Notes: generated by a model not told the origin, from the sequence alone. A DNA stretch of 64,000 nucleotides from Bradyrhizobium sp. dw_411 (GCF_018449695.1 NZ_JAAVUY010000007.1:1-64000); one strand, 5' to 3'. Counted from the first letter of the stretch, positions 33,708 through 41,668 are shown. Made by a program: numbers and translations.

Positions 33708-34187
33708 TTACGCGCGCGCCATCTTGTTTGCAGCGCTTTTCACAGCTTTGATGATCTCGGGATAGGCGGCACATCGACACAGATTGCCTGCCAGATAGTC
33801 CCTGATCTCTTCATCCGTGGGCTTCGGCTTCTCCTCCAGCAACTGATGCGTCATCAGGATGAACCCGGACGTACAGAAGCCGCATTGGAACGCCCCCTCT
33901 TCGATGAACGCCTCCTGCACCGGGCTGAGGTGAACATTGTTATCGAGATGCTCGACCGTGGTGACGGTTTTGCCGTCGACAAACGCTGCCGGATACAGGC
34001 AACCCGACACCGCGGAGCCATCGACGATCACGGTGCAGCAACCGCACAGGCCCTGGCCGCAGCTTTCCCGGGCGCCGTTCAAATTCATCCGGATCAACAG
34101 CTCGACGAGATTTTCATGGGTCTCGACCAGCATCTCGGTCTTGCTGCCGTTCAGTTCGAAACTGATCGATTTGGCGTGTTCACTCAT
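33708..34187 (-). CDS. (2Fe-2S)-binding subunit of xanthine-dehydrogenase family enzyme (CoxS-like)
   Basis: A 159-residue iron-sulfur subunit with both clusters intact. The plant-type ferredoxin cysteines are C43, C48, C51 and C63, and the alpha-helical domain has C102, C105, C137 and C139 (F-Q-C-G-F-C, L-C-R-C). It passes electrons from the molybdopterin subunit to the FAD subunit. The gene is 1 nt downstream of the large subunit. Confidence 0.95.
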   Translation of the reverse strand: MSEHAKSISFELNGSKTEMLVETHENLVELLIRMNLNGARESCGQGLCGCCTVIVDGSAVSGCLYPAAFVDGKTVTTVEHLDNNVHLSPVQEAFIEEGAFQCGFCTSGFILMTHQLLEEKPKPTDEEIRDYLAGNLCRCAAYPEIIKAVKSAANKMARA

Positions 34188-34188
34188 C

Positions 34189-36480
34189 TCACTCTCCGAT
34201 CGGATTTCCGGCCTTGAGGCGGATGCCTCTCAGCACGCTCTCCGCCGTCAACGGCAGATCGGTCAGGCGAACGCCGACCGCATCGTGGATTGCATTGGCG
34301 ATCGCCGGCGAAACGCCGAAGGTCGCACTTTCTCCGACGCCCTTGGCGCCGAAAGGTCCGCCGCCCTGTTCCGCCAGCACGATATGGTTCTCGATATCGG
34401 GTGGAATGTCGTGGATGCCGGGGATCTTGTAGTCGGCGAACGAGGCGTTCGTGACCTGGCCCGCATCGTATTCCATGTTTTCGAACATCGTGAAGCCAAG
34501 CTGCATGATCGCCGCACCCGACAATTGCGTTTCGACGATGTTGGGATTGAGCGGCCGGCCCATATCGGCGACGTTGATGAGCTTGGTCAGCTTCACATGC
34601 CCGGTCTCGGTATCCACCTCGATCTCGACGCCGGTGCCGCCAACCATCCAGAACGGCGTGATGTTGTCGGACATGCCGGTCACGCTGTCGGGCGATTTGT
34701 AGGTCGGAATGAAGCTGCCGACGCCCATCACGTTGCCGGCCTGCATGCCGTATTTCTTCTTGAATATCTCGCGGGTCTCGATGTTGGCGTTTTCGGGAAC
34801 GCCGACGCTGCGCGCCATCGCTTCCAGCTTCTGCTTGGCGTCTTCGGCGGCCAGCTTTACCGCATTGCCCATGTGAAAGGTCGAGCGCGAGCCGAGCGTC
34901 GCCATGTCGTAAGGCGTAACGTCGGTGTCGGGATGAATCACCCTGACATTCTCCGTCTGCACATTCAGCACTTCGGCGACGATCTGGGCCATCGCGGTGT
35001 CGGAGCCCTGCCCCATATCCACCGTGCTCATATAGAGCGCGCAACTGCCGTCGGCGTAGATATTGACGAAGGCAACCGATGTCGTCGGCGAGATCGAAGC
35101 CTTGAATCCAACACCTACACCGCGACCACGAAGCACCGTTCCGGTGCCGCGATCGAACGGCGCGGACCAGTTCATCCGCTCGGCGATCTTTTCCAGCACG
35201 AGATCGATGGCGGCGTCCTTCATCGCGGTGCCGGTGGCCTGCGGGCGGCCTTCGCGCAGGATGTTCTTGCGGCGAAATTCGACCGGGTCGATGTTGAGCC
35301 CGCGCGCGATCAGGTCGGTGTGGCTTTCATAGGCCCAGACCAACTGCGGAATGCCGAAGCCGCGCAACGCGCCGGCCGGCGGCCGGTTGGTATAGAGGGC
35401 GTAAGATTCGATCGCGACGTTGTCGATATCGTAGGGGCCGGGCGCGGTGAAGCCGGATTTCTGGGTGACGCGCGGCCCGATATCGGCATAGGCGCCGCCG
35501 TTCCAGTAGACCGCGCAACTGCGGCCGGTGACCTTGCCGTCGGCATCGACCGCGCTCTTGATCCGGAACGTGGTGGCATGTTTGCTGATGGTGTAGAATT
35601 GCTCTTCCATTGTCAGCGACCATTTGACCGGCCGCTTGGTCATCAGCGCGAGCGCCGCGACCAGCGCTTCGAGCTTGATGTAGAGCTTGGCGCCGAACCC
35701 GCCGCCGAGATGCGGCACCTTCACCTGCACTTTGTTCTCGGGCCACCCCAACAGCCGCGATATCTCGATCCGGACGAATGACGGGCTCTGCGACGCCGTA
35801 TGGATCGTCAGGCCTTCACGCGTCGGCTCCGCCGCCGAAACCATCGGCTCGAGCGGGGTATGCATCACCTGCTGGGTGTGAAATTCATGCTCGAACACGT
35901 GCGCCGCGCTGGCGAATGCGCCTTCGACATCGCCGCGCTTGAGATGGAAATCCAGCGCGATATTGGTGTCCTTCTTGCCGTGCAGATGCTTGAGATCGGG
36001 AAAGGTGCCGGCCGGCTTGAGAACGTCGTGAACGACGGCCTTCGAATCCATCGCTTCGACTTCGTCGAACACGGCGGGCATTTCCTCGTACTCGACTTCG
36101 ATCAATTGCGCCGCGCGCTCGGCGATATGCGCGTCTTCGGCCAAGCAAACGGCGACGGGCTCGCCGACATGCCGCACCTTGTCGAGCGCCAGGATCGGTT
36201 GGTCGTGGAACGCAGGGCCGTAATACGGCTGCGGAATGTGCTTGCGGATATCCTCGCCGGTATACACCGCGAACACACCCTTGAGCGCCCTCGCCGCTGA
36301 CGTGTCGATGCTGACGATGCGGCCATGCGCCACGGTGGCGCGCGCCACTTTCGCGATCAGCATGCCCGGCAACCGCAGATTATGGACGTAGTCGGCGCGG
36401 CCGGTGACCTTGGCACGGGCTTCGAGCCGGGGAAGCGAACGCCCGACCTGTCCGGCGGGCATCAGGCTGTGAATGGTCAT
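34189..36480 (-). CDS. molybdopterin-binding subunit of xanthine-dehydrogenase family enzyme
   Basis: A 763-residue catalytic subunit. L-G-G-G-F-G-A-K and G-A-L-R-G-F-G-I-P-Q bind the molybdenum cofactor, and the catalytic Glu is in G-A-K-G-V-G-E (about residue 717). The R-G-F-G loop differs from the A-Y-R-C-S-F-R of true CO dehydrogenase, so CO is not expected. It should hydroxylate an aromatic, heteroaromatic or aldehyde substrate using water. It overlaps the FAD subunit gene by 4 nt (ATGA). Confidence 0.95.
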   Translation of the reverse strand: MTIHSLMPAGQVGRSLPRLEARAKVTGRADYVHNLRLPGMLIAKVARATVAHGRIVSIDTSAARALKGVFAVYTGEDIRKHIPQPYYGPAFHDQPILALDKVRHVGEPVAVCLAEDAHIAERAAQLIEVEYEEMPAVFDEVEAMDSKAVVHDVLKPAGTFPDLKHLHGKKDTNIALDFHLKRGDVEGAFASAAHVFEHEFHTQQVMHTPLEPMVSAAEPTREGLTIHTASQSPSFVRIEISRLLGWPENKVQVKVPHLGGGFGAKLYIKLEALVAALALMTKRPVKWSLTMEEQFYTISKHATTFRIKSAVDADGKVTGRSCAVYWNGGAYADIGPRVTQKSGFTAPGPYDIDNVAIESYALYTNRPPAGALRGFGIPQLVWAYESHTDLIARGLNIDPVEFRRKNILREGRPQATGTAMKDAAIDLVLEKIAERMNWSAPFDRGTGTVLRGRGVGVGFKASISPTTSVAFVNIYADGSCALYMSTVDMGQGSDTAMAQIVAEVLNVQTENVRVIHPDTDVTPYDMATLGSRSTFHMGNAVKLAAEDAKQKLEAMARSVGVPENANIETREIFKKKYGMQAGNVMGVGSFIPTYKSPDSVTGMSDNITPFWMVGGTGVEIEVDTETGHVKLTKLINVADMGRPLNPNIVETQLSGAAIMQLGFTMFENMEYDAGQVTNASFADYKIPGIHDIPPDIENHIVLAEQGGGPFGAKGVGESATFGVSPAIANAIHDAVGVRLTDLPLTAESVLRGIRLKAGNPIGE

Positions 36481-37346
36481 GACTGGGTCGCTCCAACGCT
36501 AGCCTGCCGCAAGGCGCGCTTCACATAGACTCGCACCAGTTCGGATTTATACGAAGCCGAACCGCGGGAATCGTCGATGACTTCGGCCTCGGCCATGGCG
36601 GATTCGCCGGCACGTTCGAACAGCGCCTCGCTCGCCTGCTGGCCGCGAAGTACTTTCTCGGTCGCAACGAGCCGCGTCAGCTTTTCAGTGGCGGCGCTGA
36701 TCATCAGCCTGACATCGCCGATGCTGCCGTTCTCGACGCGCAGCGAGCAGGCAATGCCGAGCGCCGGCCAGTCGTCAGCCGATCGCGTCGTGCATTTGAA
36801 ATAGACCGACGACCACCCCGCCTGGGACGGAACGTCGACAAAGGTGATGAGTTCGTTGCGATCAAGCACGGTCTCATAATAACCGCTGAAAAGTTCTTCG
36901 ATCATGATCTCGCGCTGACCTGACGGCCCGGCCACGATGGCCTTGGCGCCCAGCGACGACAGCACCGGTGGCAGATCCATATGCGGATCGCCATGCGCCA
37001 GATTGCCGCCGAGCCGCGCGACATTGCGCACCCGCACATTCGACAGGTGACGCATGGTCTTTTCGATGACGGGCGCGACCTGACGGACCTCGCCGGAGTG
37101 CTCGATCTGCGACAGGCTGGCCAGCGCGCCGATCCGCAAAGTCCCATCGCCGCCGCGTTGGATTCGTGAGTAATCCGCTTCGACCCTTTGCAGGCTGACG
37201 AGACGGTTTGGACGGAAAACGCCCGACTTCATCATCAGCATCAGCGCCGTGCCGCCGGAAATCGGCCGAACGTCCGGGTCTTCGGCATCGAGCAGCGCGA
37301 TCGCCTCGTTGAGCGTCTTCGGCTCCGCCAGTTCAAACGGTGTCAT
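36477..37346 (-). CDS. FAD-binding subunit (CoxM-like) of xanthine-dehydrogenase family enzyme
   Basis: A 289-residue flavin subunit. I-S-G-G-T-A-L-M-L-M-M-K near residue 35 and N-V-A-R-L-G-G-N-L-A-H-G-D-P near 110 bind FAD. The C-terminal CO-dehydrogenase flavoprotein domain is complete. It transfers electrons from the iron-sulfur subunit to an acceptor. Its start overlaps the CoxG-like gene by 4 nt and its end overlaps the large subunit by 4 nt. Confidence 0.95.
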   Translation of the reverse strand: MTPFELAEPKTLNEAIALLDAEDPDVRPISGGTALMLMMKSGVFRPNRLVSLQRVEADYSRIQRGGDGTLRIGALASLSQIEHSGEVRQVAPVIEKTMRHLSNVRVRNVARLGGNLAHGDPHMDLPPVLSSLGAKAIVAGPSGQREIMIEELFSGYYETVLDRNELITFVDVPSQAGWSSVYFKCTTRSADDWPALGIACSLRVENGSIGDVRLMISAATEKLTRLVATEKVLRGQQASEALFERAGESAMAEAEVIDDSRGSASYKSELVRVYVKRALRQASVGATQS

Positions 37347-37807
37347 GTTTCGCTCCCGGTATTCGCGGCCTGGAATTTGGCCTGGATGCGCGAGGCGAAC
37401 TGGCGCTCCATTTCCTTGCCCTTTGATTTCAAAACCGGCTGGCCGAGACTACCGAGCTTGCCGGTCAAAGCAACGTCGAGTTCGTAATTGACGGCGGTGC
37501 CGCCGTCCTGCTCGGTCAGATCAGCGGCCGAAGTTGCCGTCAGGCGCCCGACCATGCCGATCGGCGTGCCCTCTACCTTGGCGACAACACGATTGGGTTC
37601 GTCGAGTTCGACGATCTCGACGGTGACCGCGAATTTGAACTTGATGTAGGCGACCCGGCTTTCCAGCGTCGCGGTGTAGTGACGGTCGTCGATTTCAACG
37701 AGATCCGCCACGCCGTCGACACAGGACGCGAAGAAATGCGCATCGCGCAGCTTTTCGAATACGGCCTGGCGCGGAGCAGGAACGTCGATCTTGCCGGTGA
37801 ATTTCAT
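37343..37807 (-). CDS. CoxG-like SRPBCC family protein
   Basis: A 154-residue START/SRPBCC-fold protein with the CoxG pattern (M-K-F-T-G-K-I-D-V-P-A-P-R, D-G-V-A-D-L-V-E-I, A-K-V-E-G-T-P-I-G). In the cox system CoxG is linked to membrane recruitment of the dehydrogenase and is not catalytic. Here it overlaps the genes on both sides by 4 nt (ATGA), so all are translated together. The start at 37807 was fixed by this overlap. Confidence 0.9.
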   Translation of the reverse strand: MKFTGKIDVPAPRQAVFEKLRDAHFFASCVDGVADLVEIDDRHYTATLESRVAYIKFKFAVTVEIVELDEPNRVVAKVEGTPIGMVGRLTATSAADLTEQDGGTAVNYELDVALTGKLGSLGQPVLKSKGKEMERQFASRIQAKFQAANTGSET

Positions 37808-38607
37808 GCGCTTGCCTCGATCAGCTTTTCGATTTCGCCGGCAATTTGCACCGGGCACTCCAGCGGCGTCAGGTGCCGGCCACCGGCGATCACGTTCAAG
37901 GTCGAGCCGGGGATCCCTTCCTGCAACGCTTTCGACATCGCAATCGGCGTTGCGTAATCCTCCTCGCCGACCGCGATCCGTGTCGGCATCCGCAGCGTGG
38001 CGAGCTTGTCACGCAGATCGAAGGCGCCCATCATCCGGCAGGTTTCAGCGTAGGCTTTCGGATCGGTCTTGACGAAGGTCGCGACCGTGCGATCGACCAG
38101 ATCGGTCTGTTGCGCGCGGAAGGCGTCACCGAACCAGCGGGTATTCTGGAACCCGACAAGGCTCGCCATGCCTTCAGAGACGCCGCGCTGGGCGCGCTCT
38201 TCCCACGCCTTCGGGGCGTCGGCGCCATACCACGCTGTCGTGTCGAACAGGCCGAGGCCCGTTGCCCGCGACGGATATTGCGCCGCAAAGGAGAGCGCGA
38301 CACAGCCGCCCATCGAGGCGCCGGCGACGACCGCCGAGGGCCAGCCGATGGCGTCCATCACGTCGGCCAGATCGTCGGCGAACTGCGTGAGAGAATAAGG
38401 CCCGGGCGGTTTCCCCGAGGCGCCGTGGCCGCGGCAGTCGATCGTCAGCACCGCGGCCTTCTTCGAGACGATGTCGGCGACCGGCCGCCAGAATTCACCA
38501 TCGAGCGCCAGCGAGTGGATCAGGGCGACCTTGCGAGGCTGGCTCGCGCCGGTCACGGCGTATGAAATCGATGTTCCGTCGCGGACGGCGAGAGAGACCT
38601 TGTTCAT
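37804..38607 (-). CDS. alpha/beta fold hydrolase
   Basis: A 267-residue hydrolase. The nucleophile elbow G-A-S-M-G-G has Ser98, a candidate acid lies in G-E-E-D-Y, and the catalytic His is in G-G-R-H-L-T-P. The fold resembles 3-oxoadipate enol-lactonase (PcaD) and other ring-opening or ester hydrolases. It is the first gene of the operon and may act before or after the molybdenum hydroxylase. The ATG at 38607 was chosen over a GTG 15 nt upstream. Confidence 0.9.
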   Translation of the reverse strand: MNKVSLAVRDGTSISYAVTGASQPRKVALIHSLALDGEFWRPVADIVSKKAAVLTIDCRGHGASGKPPGPYSLTQFADDLADVMDAIGWPSAVVAGASMGGCVALSFAAQYPSRATGLGLFDTTAWYGADAPKAWEERAQRGVSEGMASLVGFQNTRWFGDAFRAQQTDLVDRTVATFVKTDPKAYAETCRMMGAFDLRDKLATLRMPTRIAVGEEDYATPIAMSKALQEGIPGSTLNVIAGGRHLTPLECPVQIAGEIEKLIEASA

Positions 38608-38714
38608 GGGTTGAGAATTCACCTGTCGAAGTGATCCACGCAGCCGTGCACATCACGGGCTGCGGCCACGTCATGCGGTTCTGACGGATCAGGCCGGACG
38701 TCTCAATCGACAAA

Positions 38715-38734
38715 TTCTAAGGGAGGCATTAGAA
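38715..38734. promoter_or_regulatory. candidate LysR-binding inverted repeat TTCTAA-N8-TTAGAA
   Basis: Perfect 6-bp arms lie between the divergent hydrolase operon and the LysR gene at 38765. A second overlapping pair, TTAG-N5-CTAA, follows at 38729-38741. Position and symmetry fit an autoregulatory LysR site. Confidence 0.5.
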
Positions 38735-38764
38735 ACCCTAATAGCCACCCAGGATATTGAAATC

Positions 38765-39694
38765 ATGCGGAAAAATTTGCCAAGCCTGTCAGCCCTTTAT
38801 GCTTTTGAGGCTACAGCGCGCCACCTCAGTTTCAGCCGGGCCGCGATCGAACTGAACCTGACGCAGGGCGCGATCAGCCAGCGCATCCGGGCGCTGGAGG
38901 AGTTTTTGGGCGACAAGGTGTTCATCCGCGAAAACAACGCCATCCGGCTGACCGAGACCGGCTACGAATATCTGCGCTCGACCCGCAACGTGATCACCGA
39001 GATCATGGTCGCGACCGATCGCGCCATCGGCCGCCACCGCGGGGACGAATTGACCATCGGTTGCCTCGGCACCTTCGCGATCAAATGCCTGATTCCGCTG
39101 TTGCCGAGTTATCGCGCGAGCCATCCGGATATTGCTGTGCGGCTGCGCACGCTGGTGCCGTTCGGCGATGCGCTGCACGACGACTACGATGTCTCGATTC
39201 ACTATGGCCTCGACGACTGGCCGGGCATGGCGACATGGAAGATCAATGACGAGGAAGTGTTTCCGGTCTGCAGCCCCAAACTGTTGCATGGGGCTCATCC
39301 GCTGCGCGTTCCGACCGACCTGCGCCATCACACGCGCATCCATACCTCGTCGCCCCTGATCCTGCGCGACGATTGGCCGTTGTGGCTGGAAGAAGCCGGC
39401 ATCCCGCAAATCTCCGCGGCCAGCGAAATCTCCTGCGATCTGCTGTATCCGTCGTTTCAGATGGCGATCGAAGGCATGGGCGTGGTGATGGGGCGCAGCG
39501 CGGTGGTCAAATCCGACATCGCGATGGGTAGGTTAGTCGAACCGTTCAAGATCCGGCTGCCCTCGCCCCTCGCCTACCACATCGTCACCGAGGAACACCG
39601 CGCCAAGCTGCCGAAGGTGAAATCCTTTGTCGACTGGCTGCTGCAGGAATTTCGGCAGACGATGAGCGAGAAGCCGCGGGGCAGGAATCGGTGA
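38765..39694 (+). CDS. LysR family transcriptional regulator, GcvA-like
   Basis: A 309-residue LysR protein. The DNA-binding domain has L-S-A-L-Y-A-F-E-A-T-A-R-H-L-S-F-S-R-A-A-I and G-A-I-S-Q-R-I-R-A-L-E. The effector domain has D-V-S-I-H-Y-G-L-D-D-W-P-G. It is divergent from the molybdenum-enzyme operon, with a palindrome between the start codons, and is its probable regulator. No ribosome-binding site is strong, and the ATG follows ATATTGAAATC. Confidence 0.93.
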   Translation: MRKNLPSLSALYAFEATARHLSFSRAAIELNLTQGAISQRIRALEEFLGDKVFIRENNAIRLTETGYEYLRSTRNVITEIMVATDRAIGRHRGDELTIGCLGTFAIKCLIPLLPSYRASHPDIAVRLRTLVPFGDALHDDYDVSIHYGLDDWPGMATWKINDEEVFPVCSPKLLHGAHPLRVPTDLRHHTRIHTSSPLILRDDWPLWLEEAGIPQISAASEISCDLLYPSFQMAIEGMGVVMGRSAVVKSDIAMGRLVEPFKIRLPSPLAYHIVTEEHRAKLPKVKSFVDWLLQEFRQTMSEKPRGRNR

Positions 39695-39743
39695 AGCCCC
39701 GCGCGTGCCTCGTGGCCTATGCCTTCATCGCTGTCCGTTCCGG

Positions 39744-40394
39744 TTATTCAACCGGTTTGAACGACGTCGAGATGTCGCGCGCCCGCATCTCCATCACGGG
39801 CCCATCGCCATCTTCGTTGCGGGTATAAAGCGGTGTCTTCAGATCGCGCGAATACCACGTCTCTATTCGATTGCTCCCGGCCTTGCCACGGACGGAGCCA
39901 TGACTCACCTCGATGATCTTCGTCAGCGCGTAAGAGCATCCGCCGACGTCGACATTAACCGCGCCGTCGAACGAGACCGCCGTGTCCATGTCGGCAACAA
40001 CAGCGCCGTCCTCGCCTTTCACGATCTCCTTGAAATCGAAGGGCTTGCCCAGCGCAAAATAATCCTTGGTCACGTCGATGGAATACGTGCTGACCCGCGC
40101 CGCCGTTGCGGCTTCTCCCGAACTGCGGACCTGCATACGGAAGCCGTTCGGATTTGATGCCCGACGCGTAAATTTTGCCGGCGAAAAAAATTCATACACG
40201 ACGGTCTCGTCGGCCTTGCGGATGACTTGCCGGTGCATCTGGACCGCAAGCGGCTCCTTGTCCTTCCGCGTCGCAGTCCAATCGAAGGTGATCTCGAACG
40301 GACGCGTCGTCGATTTGATCACCGCGCAGTCGAGCGGCTCCGCGAACGCGGGCGTGACGAAGAACAAGGCGAGCAAGGGTGCGAGGCGGCGCAT
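39744..40394 (-). CDS. secreted protein, function unknown
   Basis: A 216-residue exported protein. The signal peptide M-R-R-L-A-P-L-L-A-L-F-F-V-T-P-A-F-A ends before E-P-L-D-C. The mature part is mostly beta sequence with two cysteines (L-D-C-A-V and G-G-C-S-Y). The ATG at 40394 follows GGAGAATC. The frame stays open to 40523 without a better start. It lies just after the tRNA-Gly gene on the same strand. No family is recognised. Confidence 0.7.
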   Translation of the reverse strand: MRRLAPLLALFFVTPAFAEPLDCAVIKSTTRPFEITFDWTATRKDKEPLAVQMHRQVIRKADETVVYEFFSPAKFTRRASNPNGFRMQVRSSGEAATAARVSTYSIDVTKDYFALGKPFDFKEIVKGEDGAVVADMDTAVSFDGAVNVDVGGCSYALTKIIEVSHGSVRGKAGSNRIETWYSRDLKTPLYTRNEDGDGPVMEMRARDISTSFKPVE

Positions 40395-40557
40395 CGGGAT
40401 TCTCCGGAATTCGAGCGTCATGGCGAGCGCGATGGCGTCGCATGCGGTGTTCGTCGCACCATCTGGCCGCAGCGTTCGACCGCTCGCAGCCGTTCGGGCA
40501 CGAAGCCCATGGCTGCCGTGCACATAAATCGAAGAAATCTGGGCTCTCGGAAACGTT

Positions 40558-40631
40558 TGGAGCGGGTGAAGGGAATCGAACCCTCGTATTCAGCTTGGAA
40601 GGCTGCTGCTCTACCATTGAGCTACACCCGC
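40558..40631 (-). tRNA. tRNA-Gly (TCC anticodon)
   Basis: A complete 74-nt cloverleaf with encoded CCA on the minus strand. Acceptor arms GCGGGTG and CACCCGC pair, and the anticodon loop CTTCCAA gives TCC (Gly). In many alphaproteobacteria it follows tRNA-Tyr near rlmB, as here. Confidence 0.97.
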
Positions 40632-40715
40632 GTGCGGCCGATCAACTATCACGCCATGCCTGCCGCCTCAACCACCCCCTGACCGTCTTTGGCCATCCTC
40701 GGGCCGGACCGGGCC

Positions 40716-40744
40716 TTAACAGGCGGCGATTTCCTGCCTATATT
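40716..40744 (+). promoter_or_regulatory. near-consensus sigma-70-type promoter of the small RNA unit
   Basis: TTAACA (40716-40721) and TATATT (40739-40744) are separated by exactly 17 bp, and each matches the consensus at 5 of 6 positions. Transcription would start near 40751, about 28 nt before the GTG of the short ORF. Confidence 0.65.
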
Positions 40745-40778
40745 GGGGTCACCACTAACAACGAAAGGAGGTGATCCA

Positions 40779-40823
40779 GTGTCTTATACCAAGCGCTGTC
40801 ACCTCGCTGGGATCGCCCGCTAA
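40779..40823 (+). CDS. 14-residue peptide with an exceptionally strong Shine-Dalgarno
   Basis: GTG at 40779 opens a 14-codon frame: (M)SYTKRCHLAGIAR and a TAA stop. AAGGAGG ends 7 nt before it, ideal spacing, and the complementarity to 16S rRNA continues through the start codon's first base. The final codons lie in the outer and first inner stems, so a translating ribosome would open them. The peptide is basic with one Cys and one His. It may be a leader peptide or the product itself. Confidence 0.5.
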   Translation: MSYTKRCHLAGIAR

Positions 40824-40883
40824 GCCCGTTTGGCTTGGCAACAGGGCGCTCTCAGCGCCTGGACCAGCGAGTGAAAAAAATCG

Positions 40884-40918
40884 GGGCGCGACGGGAGCCA
40901 TCCCGCCGCGCCCTTTTT
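40884..40918 (+). terminator. intrinsic terminator of the small RNA unit
   Basis: GGGCGCG-A-CGGGA pairs with TCCCG-C-CGCGCCC around the loop GCCA (12 bp with one internal mismatch), directly followed by TTTTT at 40914-40918. Confidence 0.9.
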
Positions 40919-40966
40919 ATCGTCTGCGCCATGCTGCGCTGAAATCAATTTCGAAATCCCTGAAAA

Positions 40967-41155
40967 TCAGAAGCCGCCAATGCTGAGGTTGTGCGGACGC
41001 GAGCCGCGCCGGGTTTCGGTGATTCGCTCGCCGCCATTGCAGGCCGAACTGCCGTAATAGCGGTGATGGCCCTCGGTATCGCGCCAGTCGCCGGCCTGGG
41101 CCGATGTGGGAGCCCGCGCGCTGTCGCAGATGATCGTGGCTGGCTTGTGGTACAT
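40967..41155 (-). CDS. possible small protein, function unknown
   Basis: A 62-codon frame begins at an ATG preceded by GGAGAGGGTC. The product (M-Y-H-K-P-A-T-I-I-C-D-S-A-R) is polar with two cysteines and a Gly/Arg-rich end. It lacks a signal peptide and any motif I recognise. It is oriented toward the small RNA terminator. The ribosome-binding site is its main support. Confidence 0.4.
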   Translation of the reverse strand: MYHKPATIICDSARAPTSAQAGDWRDTEGHHRYYGSSACNGGERITETRRGSRPHNLSIGGF

Positions 41156-41330
41156 GACCCTCTCCATCGCTCGCATTATTGTTGTTGCGTAGTGCCCATC
41201 AGTCGCAACGTTTGCGAGGCGCGTTCACGGCGGATCTTAACTATCGCGTTTCCGGAATGTTTCGTTGGGGGTGCTGTGCGGGCGAGACGGTGAAACGAGG
41301 CGGTGGCGGTGGGTGCGGTAAGTTTGGGGA

Positions 41331-41573
41331 CTACCAGAGCCGTTTCTTGGCGAAGGCATGACCTGAACCGGATTTCAGATAGCGTTCAAAAGCTTCGGCT
41401 TTTTGCCTATCTGAGAACGCCACATACGTCACCAATTTCCTAGGGGCATACTTCGATGTATGCGGCGACTTTCCGGCATTGTGTTCCACAAGTCGCTTCT
41501 TGAGGTCAGATGTTACGCCAATATAGCGCTGGCCCAAGGTCGACACGCTTTCCAGCAGATAAACATAATGCAT
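41331..41573 (-). CDS. GIY-YIG nuclease family protein
   Basis: An 80-residue single-domain GIY-YIG protein. The signature appears as Y-V-Y-L-L and R-Y-I-G-V-T, followed by the family pattern D-L-K-K-R-L-V-E-H-N-A-G-K. The later catalytic Glu region reads K-A-E-A-F-E-R-Y-L-K-S-G-S-G. These short UvrC-N-like proteins may nick DNA, but their roles are mostly unknown. The ATG at 41573 follows AAGGAGGG. The longer frame to 41609 runs into an inverted repeat. It sits between tRNA-Tyr and tRNA-Gly. Confidence 0.85.
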   Translation of the reverse strand: MHYVYLLESVSTLGQRYIGVTSDLKKRLVEHNAGKSPHTSKYAPRKLVTYVAFSDRQKAEAFERYLKSGSGHAFAKKRLW

Positions 41574-41606
41574 TGGGCGGCCCTCCTTCGCCAAGGCTTC
41601 GGAGGG

Positions 41607-41668
41607 CATCCTGCTTCGCTATCTGGCAGGCGACAATCCTGCGAAGCGCGTTTGCGCGAAGCAGGATG
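41607..41668. repeat. 13-bp inverted repeat abutting the tRNA-Tyr 3' end
   Basis: CATCCTGCTTCGC (41607-41619) and its exact inverse GCGAAGCAGGATG (41656-41668) flank 36 bp that hold a smaller GCGC-GTTT-GCGC hairpin. The right arm ends within the CCA triplet of tRNA-Tyr, and the left arm is just upstream of the GIY-YIG gene. Confidence 0.8.

Larger units (their letters stand above)
40751..40918 (+). ncRNA. candidate structured small RNA with embedded 14-codon ORF
   Basis: The predicted transcript of about 168 nt starts after the promoter and ends in a strong terminator. An outer stem pairs CTCGCTGG (40803-40810) with CCAGCGAG (40864-40871). Inside it sit two hairpins: GCTAAGCC/GGCTTGGC (40819-40826 and 40832-40839, one wobble) and GGCGCT/AGCGCC (40845-40850 and 40854-40859). 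Together they make a three-way junction. The leader GAAAGGAGGTGATCCAG (40763-40779) is complementary to the 16S rRNA 3' end. I do not recognise a named RNA family. Transcript ends are inferred. Confidence 0.6.

Noticed and set aside
33937..35781. 614-residue plus-strand open frame
   Set aside because: It lies antisense to the molybdopterin and 2Fe-2S subunit genes, which have complete motifs. It is a high-GC shadow with Arg/His-rich composition.
34189..37346. CO dehydrogenase (coxMSL)
   Set aside because: The subunit pattern and CoxG-like gene suggested it, but the large subunit has G-A-L-R-G-F-G instead of the CO-dehydrogenase active-site loop.
40763..40780. 16S rRNA 3'-end fragment on the minus strand
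   Set aside because: The 17-nt match to the 16S terminus does not extend into helix 45, and the promoter, ORF and terminator on the plus strand explain it better.
40771..40986. 71-residue plus-strand frame over the small RNA
   Set aside because: Its GTG overlaps the Shine-Dalgarno itself, and the frame reads through the terminator hairpin.
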